64,000 nt of DNA from Bacillota bacterium. GTDB taxonomy: Bacteria; Bacillota; Desulfotomaculia; Desulfotomaculales; Ammonificaceae. Location: NCBI GenBank assembly GCA_040755295.1, contig JBFMBK010000011.1, positions 38,030-102,029 of the forward strand, read 5' to 3'. The notes beneath the pieces were generated by a model. The model was not told the DNA's origin. It did not search any database and saw only the letters and a list, made by a program, of their open reading frames with translations. The position numbers and the translations under genes are program-made. Position 1 is the first letter of the stretch; the number at the start of each line of letters is the position of its first letter. Below are positions 8,391 through 15,513 of this stretch, in pieces.

Positions 8391-9635
8391 CTTCTTAAGG
8401 TCATGCTCGAGGAAATCACGCACCATTTTAAAAGAGGCGTTTGCGGCGCCAAGCCGAACGGCAAAGCGCCCTCCGGGAAAATTGAAGCGTTTTGACCCTG
8501 TGCCTGCAGGCGTAGCCACTGCGATATAAACCAGTCCAACCGGTTTCTCGGGTGTCGCCCCGGTCGGCCCGGCGATCCCGGTGACACCGACACCGATATC
8601 CGCGCCGATAATCCTTTTAACCCCTTCGGCCATGGCCGCAGCCGTTTCCGGGCTTACAGCGCCGTTCCGCTCGAGCACCGCTGCGGGAACCCCGAGCACA
8701 CTCTCCTTAACGGCGTTTGCGTAAGCCACAATCCCCCCTTTAAAATATGCCGAACTGCCGGGAACATCGGTCAACCTGGAGGCTATCTGACCGCCGGTGC
8801 AAGATTCCGCCAGCGCAATGGTGTAACCCGCCGTTCCCAAGAGTCTTCCCACAACCGCCTCGATGTCCTCGTCGTCCACGGCGAAGATATAATCCCTCAA
8901 GCGCATCTCGACCTGTGAAATCACCCCGTTGATCAGACGTTCGGTCTCAGCGGCGCTCCCGCCTTTAGCCGTAATCCGGACGTGAACCTCCCCGGGCTTG
9001 GCGATGTATCCGATGCCCGGATTCCCCTGGCCCCCAAGGTCCTGCAACCGCTCCTGAACGTCGTACTCGGCGATACCGGTAACCCTTAAAACCCGGAAAC
9101 CGAAGACGCTTTCCTGTACAATCCGCCTACTGAGGAAAGGAACAACATGGTCCTCGAACATCGGGGTCAATTCCCGGGGCGGCCCGGGTAAAGCCACCAC
9201 GATCTTCCCCGCTTTCTCAATAATGCAACCCGGCGCGGTACCCATGGCGTTGGGTAAAATGGTTGCCCCCTCGGGGAAATAAGCCTGCCGGACAACGTTA
9301 TCGGGTACAGGCTTGCCGCGCTTCACAAAGAATTCTCTTATCCACCCAAGAACCGACTCTTCCATTACCAGAGGCAGATTAAGAACGTCGGCCACCGCGC
9401 CCATCGTCAGATCATCGGTTGTCGGGCCGAGCCCTCCCGTGGTCATAACCAGGTCGGTACGCTCGAGTGCCTCCCGGATAGCCAGGGTCAGTGTTTCCCA
9501 GTCGTCACCCACCGTGGTATGCCGGACAACCTCGATCCCCAGTCCCGCAAGCTCCTGTCCGAGGCACTGGGCATGGGTATTGATGATCTGCCCCAGGAGT
9601 AATTCCGTTCCGGTAAAAATAATCTCTGCACGCAT
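8379..9635 (-). CDS. cinA: CinA, competence/damage-inducible protein (nicotinamide-nucleotide amidase family)
   Basis: A 418-residue two-domain protein. The N-terminal MoaB/MogA-like COG1058 domain (residues 1-170) shows MTTGGLGPTTDDLT and LPGPPRELTPMF. The C-terminal PncC-type amidase domain (about 255-410) shows ALAESCTGGQIASRLTDVPGSS and GVTGIAGPTG, and deamidates nicotinamide mononucleotide in characterised relatives. ATG 9635 is preceded by AGGTGG at good spacing. CinA next to recA is a conserved arrangement in Firmicutes. Its own terminator overlaps the stop codon, so recA is probably expressed separately. Confidence 0.95.
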   Translation of the reverse strand: MRAEIIFTGTELLLGQIINTHAQCLGQELAGLGIEVVRHTTVGDDWETLTLAIREALERTDLVMTTGGLGPTTDDLTMGAVADVLNLPLVMEESVLGWIREFFVKRGKPVPDNVVRQAYFPEGATILPNAMGTAPGCIIEKAGKIVVALPGPPRELTPMFEDHVVPFLSRRIVQESVFGFRVLRVTGIAEYDVQERLQDLGGQGNPGIGYIAKPGEVHVRITAKGGSAAETERLINGVISQVEMRLRDYIFAVDDEDIEAVVGRLLGTAGYTIALAESCTGGQIASRLTDVPGSSAYFKGGIVAYANAVKESVLGVPAAVLERNGAVSPETAAAMAEGVKRIIGADIGVGVTGIAGPTGATPEKPVGLVYIAVATPAGTGSKRFNFPGGRFAVRLGAANASFKMVRDFLEHDLKKSPD

Positions 9636-9722
9636 TAGAATCCACCTAACGTCTGAACTCTCCGCCTGCCGGTTTTCACTATTATGTTTAACAACCGTCC
9701 AAATGTTAAGGTTGATTATTTC

Positions 9723-9753
9723 AAAAGGAGGAATCCACCGCGTGAATTCCTCC
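9723..9753 (-). terminator. Terminator of the FtsH-like operon
   Basis: On the minus strand GGAGGAAT pairs with ATTCCTCC, with an inner CAC/GTG helix, followed by TTTT. It lies just downstream of the 59-codon gene that ends at 9786 and upstream of cinA. A second hairpin with a 12-bp stem (9777-9806) immediately precedes it and contains the stop codon of that small gene, but has no T-tract. Confidence 0.65.
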
Positions 9754-9785
9754 GAAAAGCCGATGCTTTATTCCTGAACCACAAC

Positions 9786-9965
9786 TCACCTTGTTGAGTT
9801 ATGGTTCACCTTATTCGGCAAACGCAGGGCAGAGGTTTCATCAACGGATAAAACGCTGATCTCCATCCAGTCTATGCCTTCCAGCACTTTCTCGTACTTG
9901 ATTTCACTATTCGCCGCAAGAATCCGAATCCCTTCGCCCCGGGCAAAATTTTGGCAAGAACTCAA
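9786..9965 (-). CDS. Small 59-residue protein coupled to the FtsH-like protease
   Basis: TTG 9965 overlaps the TGA stop of the upstream FtsH-like gene as TTGA and has a GGAGG site 5 bases away (inside the last FtsH codons), so translation is probably coupled. The product begins LSSCQNFARGEGIRILAANS and ends in NKVNHNSTR. It is a soluble, mixed-charge sequence with no membrane segment. It is not recognised. Support comes from the ribosome site, the coupling and a terminator right after it. Position suggests a partner or regulator of the protease, which is inference. Confidence 0.6.
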   Translation of the reverse strand: MSSCQNFARGEGIRILAANSEIKYEKVLEGIDWMEISVLSVDETSALRLPNKVNHNSTR

Positions 9966-11434
9966 GCCGCCTCCTCAAGAAGGGATTGAAACCTCTCACT
10001 CGACAGGCGTTCTTCTTCAAGAACGCACTCCGCGATGCGGATCAGCAACGCCCGCCTGGAATGCAAGTACTCCTGAACCCGTTCTTCCTGGCACTTTAGG
10101 ATTTGGGAAACAGCCTGGTGCCGGATGTCGTCCGGAAGCTCGTCCACCGCGACCACGCCGAGTTCGGACATGCCCGCCCTGATTATCGTTTCGGCAACCC
10201 CGATGGCCTGCTCAAAGTCGTTCGTTGCCCCGGTGCTGCGGCTCCCAAGCACAACCGCTTCCGCCACCGAGCCCGCCAGCAAAACGGAGAGCTGGTTTTC
10301 AAGCTGTTCCTGGGTATAAAGATAGTTATCATTTTCACTTTTCTGCCGGAAATACCCAAGGGCACTCCCCCGGGGCGTTACGGTAAGCGCCGTGACCGAA
10401 CCGGGCCGGGTGAACTCACTAATTAGAGCGTGCCCGGTTTCGTGAACCGCTACACGCCAGAGTTCCTCGCGCACGGGCCGCCGGTCGAGCTTGTTGCCTA
10501 AAAGCACTTTTTCAACGGCCTCGGCCAGGTGGCGGTGAAAGATTTCCCGCAGGTTTTCACGCATCGCAAGGATGGCCGCCTCGTTTGCCAGGCTTTCCAG
10601 GTGCGCCCCCGAGAAGCCGAATGTTTCCCTGGCTATTGCCGCTAGGTCCACATCGGCGGCAAGCGGTTTGCCTTTAGTATGCAGCTTTAGAATCTCCATC
10701 CTGCCTTCCTGATCCGGGAGTTCAACACGCACCTGACGGTCAAACCGCCCCGGCCTCAACAATGCCGGGTCTAAGAGATCCGCCCGGTTGGTCGCCGCTA
10801 TAACCAGGAGATTGACCGCATCGTCGATTTTTATCCCGTCCATTTCAACCAGGAGCTGGTTGAGGGTCTGGTCGTATTCGAGGTGGTTGGTTACCTTACC
10901 CCGGCGGCCGCCTACAACGTCGATCTCGTCGATGAAGACGATGGCGTTGTTCTTCTGTGCCTGCACCGCCTTCTCGCGTACCGACTGAAACAACCGCCTT
11001 ACCCGTTGCGCCCCCACGCCGGCATACATCTCCACAAACTCCGAACCGCTCGCCGACACGAACGCCGCATCGGTATAACCGGCCGCCGCCCGCGCCATTA
11101 AAGTCTTGCCGGTACCCGGCGGGCCGGTCAGGAGGATACCCTTGAGCGGTCTGATCCCAAGATGACGCATGAAATGATAGTTTTTAATGAAATCGAGCGC
11201 CTCGCTCAATTCCTTGATGGCGGAAGTCTGTCCGCCGATATCCTTGAAGGAAACCGTCGTTTCCCCGCTGATGCCGCTCCCCGCAAAGTTTTTTACCAGC
11301 CCCTTTACCTTCATAAGATAGTAAAGGGCGCCGGCAACAGCGCCGAGAAGAACCAGGGGCCCGATGTTGTAACCGCTGACCGCCAGAAAAACCAATAAAG
11401 ATACGCCGAAGCCTATTCCGAGTTCCTTATGCAT
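9962..11434 (-). CDS. Compact FtsH-like AAA+ zinc metalloprotease
   Basis: A 490-residue membrane ATP-dependent protease of the FtsH type. Two hydrophobic segments at residues 7-40 are separated by only a few residues, so the usual extracytoplasmic domain of about 70 residues is missing. The AAA+ module follows: Walker A GPPGTGKT (about 105), Walker B IVFIDEID, and SRH AATNRADLLDPALLRPGRFDRQ. The peptidase domain has the zinc motif HETGH (about 330) and a downstream Asp in GATNDFEQA as the expected third ligand. It is shorter than housekeeping FtsH (about 600-650). It lies between a single-pass membrane protein (8-base overlap) and a small TTG-start gene, forming a three-gene operon. A second, full-length ftsH is expected elsewhere in the genome. 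Confidence 0.88.
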   Translation of the reverse strand: MHKELGIGFGVSLLVFLAVSGYNIGPLVLLGAVAGALYYLMKVKGLVKNFAGSGISGETTVSFKDIGGQTSAIKELSEALDFIKNYHFMRHLGIRPLKGILLTGPPGTGKTLMARAAAGYTDAAFVSASGSEFVEMYAGVGAQRVRRLFQSVREKAVQAQKNNAIVFIDEIDVVGGRRGKVTNHLEYDQTLNQLLVEMDGIKIDDAVNLLVIAATNRADLLDPALLRPGRFDRQVRVELPDQEGRMEILKLHTKGKPLAADVDLAAIARETFGFSGAHLESLANEAAILAMRENLREIFHRHLAEAVEKVLLGNKLDRRPVREELWRVAVHETGHALISEFTRPGSVTALTVTPRGSALGYFRQKSENDNYLYTQEQLENQLSVLLAGSVAEAVVLGSRSTGATNDFEQAIGVAETIIRAGMSELGVVAVDELPDDIRHQAVSQILKCQEERVQEYLHSRRALLIRIAECVLEEERLSSERFQSLLEEAA

Positions 11435-11984
11435 ACGGGCCTACACCTCCCGTCACTTCTTGAGGAGGATTCCGGGGTATCACCTTCGCTAAAAACCGGT
11501 CCCCTTTGATCAGCGCCAGGTAAACGTTGTCACCGTCGATGTAAACCCGCGCCGTGGCGCCGACCGCTCCGGCCTGCCTGTTGATTTCGGCTTCCATTTC
11601 TTCAAACGATCCCTGCGCCAGTGCCTGGTAAAGGGCAAACTGGCTCCGGTAATAAGCCTCTTCAAGACTTGCGTCACGGTTATCCATCAATTCCAGGACA
11701 AAGGACCTCTTACCAAGGGCGTTGTCTAACGCGCCCTCCAATTGCTGGTACGTAACCATCAGATTCCCGGCGGATTTGAGCCTCACCTTAATCGCAAGAC
11801 GGTCCCCCTGCTCTTCCGTCTTAAACTCCGCCACCTGTGGCTGCCGCTCAAGAACCTGCTGGAGCGACTGCTGGTAACCGTATTTATTGTACAGCCATTG
11901 CCCGCCAAAAAGACAAATCAAGCCGATCACCAGCGATATGAGGATCGCTTTGATTCGAAAACCATACCAAACCACCGCACCCAC
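11427..11984 (-). CDS. Single-pass membrane protein upstream of FtsH-like protease
   Basis: 185 residues with one strong transmembrane helix near the N-terminus (about residues 10-30, KAILISLVIGLICLFGGQWLY) and an outward or inward soluble domain of about 150 residues rich in Gln and Glu, with coiled-coil character in the middle. No family recognised. It starts at GTG 11984 right after GGAGGGA; a GTG four codons on has more usual spacing. Its 3' end overlaps the FtsH-like gene by 8 bases, implying co-expression. The extracytoplasmic domain missing from that protease might be supplied by this partner, but that is speculation. Confidence 0.7.
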   Translation of the reverse strand: MGAVVWYGFRIKAILISLVIGLICLFGGQWLYNKYGYQQSLQQVLERQPQVAEFKTEEQGDRLAIKVRLKSAGNLMVTYQQLEGALDNALGKRSFVLELMDNRDASLEEAYYRSQFALYQALAQGSFEEMEAEINRQAGAVGATARVYIDGDNVYLALIKGDRFLAKVIPRNPPQEVTGGVGPYA

Positions 11985-11999
11985 TCCCTCCGAAAAAAG

Positions 12000-12290
12000 T
12001 CCTCGGTCCTCAGTCCTGAGTCCTTAGTCCGGGATTCAGGACTTACCCTAACTATCTACATAAATAAAGCCGTATCCGGCGTCATACAAAACTTCCTAAC
12101 TAAAGAAAAAGACCACCCGTAGATTATAGCACGGGTTGAATGCCTTTTCCCTATGTAACTATTGGAACCATAGAGCATTGTTTGCGGCTTGTCGCAAGTC
12201 AAGGTGGGAAATGAGGAGCGGTTGGGCGTGAGAATCAACAAGCGTCTTCAGGCGTCCCGTCAGCGAAACACCAGCGCTGAATGTTTACAT
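12000..12290. other. Gene-free stretch between the FtsH operon and the DUF1540 gene
   Basis: Begins with mosaic words (CCTCGGTCCTCAGTCCTGAG). It continues with unique sequence for which no convincing frame, ribosome site or RNA structure is visible. Promoters for the FtsH operon are expected near 12000-12150 but were not resolved. Confidence 0.4.
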
Positions 12291-12318
12291 AAAAAAGGGA
12301 GGCTAAGCCTCCCTTTTT
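12291..12318 (-). terminator. Terminator of the DUF1540 gene
   Basis: GGGAGGCT and AGCCTCCC form a tight hairpin (12297-12313) flanked by A6 on the left and T5 on the right, so it can act in both directions. It lies 15-20 bases beyond the stop of the minus-strand DUF1540 gene. Confidence 0.85.
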
Positions 12319-12332
12319 ACCTTTTACGCTTA

Positions 12333-12578
12333 TCAGCCCCGAAAGACCCCGTCGGCCTTGATGTCCTTAGAACCTTTGTCCACAAAAGTTTTACAGCACG
12401 TTTCCATACACGTGTTTACGGGTGTGGGCTCAATCCGCGAAGCCATAGGGGCGTCAACGGAATCCGGATTGTCCGCCTCGAAGTCATCCGAAGTAACCAG
12501 AATCTCGTTGGCGACGCACATGTTCCCGTCCTTCCAGTAGTGACAACTGTTAACAAGGCAGTGAATGTGTTGTTGCAC
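12333..12578 (-). CDS. DUF1540 cysteine-rich small protein
   Basis: 81 residues with the spaced cysteines typical of DUF1540 proteins: HCLVNSCHYW, GNMCVANE, then NTCMETCCKTF. These probably bind a metal, most likely zinc. The family is common in Clostridia and often appears in spore-formers, but its function is unknown. GTG 12578 has a GGAGG site about 9 bases upstream. A strong terminator follows, so it is a one-gene transcript. Confidence 0.85.
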   Translation of the reverse strand: MQQHIHCLVNSCHYWKDGNMCVANEILVTSDDFEADNPDSVDAPMASRIEPTPVNTCMETCCKTFVDKGSKDIKADGVFRG

Positions 12579-12712
12579 CTTTTAGACCTCCGTAAAATTA
12601 TTTATTTTTATTAATTCCCGGGGGTCAGCGGAATTATTAGCGGTGCCCGCGCATTGCGCACCTTGATGAATGAAAATAGGGGCTCTTAAGCCGGTTACAT
12701 AGAAGCAGTAAC

Positions 12713-12762
12713 GTAACAAAACGGAACGCGGCGGAAGTGATGCAGTGCAAGGAAGACCGGTG
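12713..12762 (-). repeat. MITE-like element, inverted end fragment
   Basis: About 50 bases (AACGGAACGCGGCGG ... GCAGTGCAAGGAAGACCGG) match the reverse complement of the right half of copies 1 and 2. Terminal inverted repeats are missing. The stop codon of the MFS gene (12765-12763) directly abuts it, so the fragment marks the 3' boundary of that gene. Confidence 0.65.
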
Positions 12763-14229
12763 CTATTTATCCCGTGAATGGCCGGGGAACAGGAAAACGG
12801 TTAGAAGCCCGATTACGGCGAACACCAGCACGATCCAGAAGGTGCCGTGCAACGCCCCGGCGAGCGCCTCGCGCAGCGGTATCATCTGGTCCGTGGGGAT
12901 GAGATGACGCTGGGAAGGGTCCATGAGCCTGTTTATGGTAACGGTGGAGGAAGCGGCATTACCTGCAGCCGTTGTCTTTACGGCCAGAAACGCGTTTAAC
13001 GCCGCGCCGGTGACGGCGACACCCACCGTAGAGCCCAAGGTGCGCATAAACTGCACGGCGGCTGTGGCGACGCCGCGCCGTCTCCATTCGACGGCTGCCT
13101 GTACGAAAACGATGAACGCGGTGGAGCAAAAGCCGAGCCCGAGCCCCATAACAAAGCTGACGGCCAGAACGAAGTAGTGAGGGGTCGCAACACCGAGAGA
13201 AAGCATCATCAGCGCGGCCGCCACCTGAAAAATCATTCCGAGGACCACCATGCGCTTGTATCCCACCCTTAGAAGCAGACGCCCGCAAATCACGCTGCCG
13301 AGAGGCCAGCCTATGGACATCGGGGCAAGCGCGGCGCCGGCGTTGATGGCCGTACCGCCCAACACCCCCTGCATAAAGAGCGGGATATACGAAGAGGCGC
13401 CGATCATAACCGCCCCGGCCAGGAAATTCCCGACCACCGCCACGGTTATGATACGCTCGTTAAAAAGGCTGAGGGGCAGCATTGGCTCCACCGCCCGGCG
13501 CTCCGCCCGGATAAATCCTGCGAGGGAAACCGCCGCAAGCGCGAAAAGCCCCAGAATGACCGGCGACCGCCACGGCAGGTAAACACCGCCCTGAAGCAAG
13601 GCAAAGAGCAGTGCGCCCACCCCCATGGTCAGGGTTAAAGCCCCGTGGTAATCGAGTTTTGGTTTGACGTGATGCTTCTCTTCCTGCAAAAACACCAGCA
13701 GCAGTATGATTGAAACTACGCCCAGAGGTATGTTTACATAAAATACCCAGCGCCAGTCGAGGTAGTCAACAATCAAGCCCCCCAGCGCCGGACCGATTAT
13801 GGCCGATATGCCCCACACGCTGCTGAAGAGGCCCTGCATGCGGGCGCGCTGTTCCATGGTAAAGATGTCGCCGATAATGGTGATGGTCACCGGAAGCACC
13901 GCCCCGGCGCCGAGACCCTGAACAGCCCGGAAGAGCACAAGCTGGACCATATCCTGGGACAGACCGCAAAGCGCCGAGCCGAGTAAAAAGATCCCGGTTC
14001 CCCAGGCAAAGACCAGCCTGCGCCCGAAAAGGTCGGCAAGTTTGCCGTAAACGGGCGTCGTGACCGCCGAGGTCAACAGATACACGGAAAAGACCCAGGC
14101 GAAGAGCGACATGCCGCCGAGACGGCCGATAATCGTGGGCATTGCGGTGCCCACGATGGTCATATCCAGGGCGGCCAGAAAGGTCGCCAGCATCACGGCG
14201 ACGGTCACGATGGTGCGGTTGGTGTACAT
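12763..14229 (-). CDS. DHA2-family drug:H+ antiporter (MFS, 14 TM)
   Basis: A 488-residue integral membrane exporter of the EmrB/QacA type. Hydrophobic segments recur along the whole length, consistent with 14 helices. Visible motifs are LDMTIVGTAMPTI in TM1 (the D1-type motif), GKLADLFGRR between TM2 and TM3 (motif A), and VQGLGAGAVLPV followed by GPALGGLIVD (motif C) in TM4-5. ATG 14229 has an AGGGG site. It lies 10 bases downstream of the thioesterase gene, so the two are probably one transcript. Substrate cannot be predicted; multidrug or organic anion export is the usual role. Confidence 0.93.
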   Translation of the reverse strand: MYTNRTIVTVAVMLATFLAALDMTIVGTAMPTIIGRLGGMSLFAWVFSVYLLTSAVTTPVYGKLADLFGRRLVFAWGTGIFLLGSALCGLSQDMVQLVLFRAVQGLGAGAVLPVTITIIGDIFTMEQRARMQGLFSSVWGISAIIGPALGGLIVDYLDWRWVFYVNIPLGVVSIILLLVFLQEEKHHVKPKLDYHGALTLTMGVGALLFALLQGGVYLPWRSPVILGLFALAAVSLAGFIRAERRAVEPMLPLSLFNERIITVAVVGNFLAGAVMIGASSYIPLFMQGVLGGTAINAGAALAPMSIGWPLGSVICGRLLLRVGYKRMVVLGMIFQVAAALMMLSLGVATPHYFVLAVSFVMGLGLGFCSTAFIVFVQAAVEWRRRGVATAAVQFMRTLGSTVGVAVTGAALNAFLAVKTTAAGNAASSTVTINRLMDPSQRHLIPTDQMIPLREALAGALHGTFWIVLVFAVIGLLTVFLFPGHSRDK

Positions 14230-14239
14230 GGTTTTACCC

Positions 14240-14680
14240 CTAAGGGGCCGGAGGGTGGTTTTTAATGTAGGCGACGCCGTGGAAAAGGGCGACCGGTTCG
14301 CCCCCTGCGTCTTCCACCGTGACGCGGATGTGGGTCAGGCGCCCCTTACGCGATTCCTCGACCGCCCGGGCGGTGAGTACATCCCCCGCTGTGGTTGCCT
14401 TAAGGTAGCTTATATTGGCGTGGATGGCCAGGGCGGTTCCGCCGTAAGCATTGCTGGAAAGGCCGAACACGGTGTCTGCCAGGGCGAAGACAACCCCGCC
14501 GTGGGTAACCCCGGCGAAATTAAGCATGTGCTCCGCGACGGTCAGGGTAGCCTCCGCGTATCCCGGAGTCACGCGCCCGAAACGGATGCCCAGCCACTTG
14601 GGGAAGACGTCGTTTTCAAGCAGACCGGTAGGAACCCGGTTACCCTCGTTTTGCGGTACGGAAGAGTTCTTCTCAGACAT
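14240..14680 (-). CDS. PaaI-family hotdog thioesterase
   Basis: A protein of about 146 residues with the hotdog thioesterase signature NFAGVTHGGVVFALADTVFG at about residues 55-75, where the HGG and the Asp in ALADT align with the catalytic region of PaaI/YbgC-type acyl-CoA thioesterases. The open frame extends to 14800, but the Met at 14680 (protein MSEKNSSVPQN) gives the family's usual length; no strong ribosome site marks it. It is divergent from the selenoprotein gene and upstream of the MFS exporter. It probably hydrolyses an aryl- or acyl-CoA, with the exporter perhaps removing the acid (inference). Confidence 0.85.
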   Translation of the reverse strand: MSEKNSSVPQNEGNRVPTGLLENDVFPKWLGIRFGRVTPGYAEATLTVAEHMLNFAGVTHGGVVFALADTVFGLSSNAYGGTALAIHANISYLKATTAGDVLTARAVEESRKGRLTHIRVTVEDAGGEPVALFHGVAYIKNHPPAP

Positions 14681-14789
14681 ACGTGAATATATTCGCCGGT
14701 GTTTTACGGAATTCCTTGTTGATAATAATTCAGCCGCTGGCCGGAACCCTTGACCCCTCAAATGTGGTAAAATACTTTGGGGTGAAAGC

Positions 14790-15383
14790 ATGAGTATCAA
14801 CCTGACCGTTTTTTCCGATTACGTGTGACCCTTCTGCTACATCGGCAAGGGCATTGTCGAAAAGTTGGGGCAGGAATTCGACATCGCCGTTAAATGGGTG
14901 GGTTATGAGCTTCACCCTGAGACACCCCCGGAGGGCAAGCTTCTGGAGAGCATCGGGCCGGGGTTCGACGCGGACCGGATGATCCGGGGCTTGCGATCGG
15001 CCGGCGCCCCCTACGGCGTAAGTTTTAGTAAAATAACCGTAATCGCAAATTCCCGGCTCGCCCTGGAAGCCGGTGAGTTCGCCCGCGACAGGGGAAGGTT
15101 CGGTCAGGCCCACGACCGGCTTTTCCGGGGTTATTTCCTTGAGGGTCAAAACATCGGGGCAAAACCGGTGATTATTGAACTCCTTAAAGAAATCGGTCTT
15201 GACGCCAATGAATTAGACGACGCGCTCGGCCGCGGGCTGTACACCCCGCGGCTGCAGGAAGCTCTGGCGTCAGGCAGGGGTTACGGCATTACCGCCGTCC
15301 CCACCTTTATCGTTAACGAGAAACAAACAATTGTCGGCGCACAGCCTTACGCCGTTTTTCAGCGCACGCTCCAAGAGCTTTAA
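14790..15383 (+). CDS. DsbA/FrnE-family selenoprotein with in-frame UGA (Sec)
   Basis: ATG 14790 opens a frame reading MSINLTVFSDYV, then TGA (14826-14828), then PFCYIGKGIVEKL, continuing to TAA at 15383: 197 residues. The FrnE-type DsbA family normally has DYxCPFCYIG here, so the TGA sits exactly at the first Cys of the CxxC redox motif, giving U-P-F-C. The rest matches the family: WVGYELHPETPPEG, GVSFSKITVIANSRLALEAGEFARD, and YGITAVPTFIVNE with the cis-Pro loop. A SECIS-like hairpin follows the TGA. It is probably a cytoplasmic thiol/selenol oxidoreductase, as no signal peptide is seen. The ribosome site is weak (GGGGTG). An automatic caller would start at 14865 and lose the active site. 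Alternative: a pseudogene, which is unlikely given the exact position. Confidence 0.9.
14842..14860 (+). promoter_or_regulatory. Candidate bacterial SECIS hairpin
   Basis: UCGGCAA (14842-14848) pairs with UUGUCGA (14854-14860), 7 bp including one G-U, around a 5-base loop GGGCA. The loop starts 20 bases after the UGA and its first bases are G, which is the geometry known for bacterial SECIS elements (UGA-to-loop distance about 16-37 bases, G among the first loop bases). A competing shorter hairpin (CCCUU/AAGGG, 14829-14851) also exists. SelB binding is inferred. Confidence 0.65.
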
Positions 15384-15390
15384 ACTAACC

Positions 15391-15513
15391 AAAATGTTTC
15401 ACCACAGAGGCAGAGAGTTCGCAGAGAATAAAAATATCATACTCAATAACAAAATGGAATCTTATATTTCTGTCTTCCCCTCCGAGTGCTCTGTGTCCCT
15501 GTAGTTAATTTTC
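15391..15513. repeat. Long hairpin repeat, family B, copy 2
   Basis: The left arm (TTTCACCACAGAGGCAGAGA) and right arm (GTGCTCTGTGTCCCTGTAG then TTAATTTT) are inverted complements about 60 bases apart. The right arm contains the stop codon of rimO (TTA on plus at 15505-15507). Confidence 0.72.

Noticed and set aside
12189..12614. Plus-strand frame of 141 codons over the DUF1540 region
   Set aside because: Runs through the terminator hairpin and antisense to a gene with clear Cys motif and ribosome site.
14829..14851. Alternative SECIS stem CCCUU/AAGGG right after the UGA
   Set aside because: Loop is too close to the UGA and lacks a leading G; the 14842-14860 hairpin fits known geometry better. 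Kept only as a competing structure.
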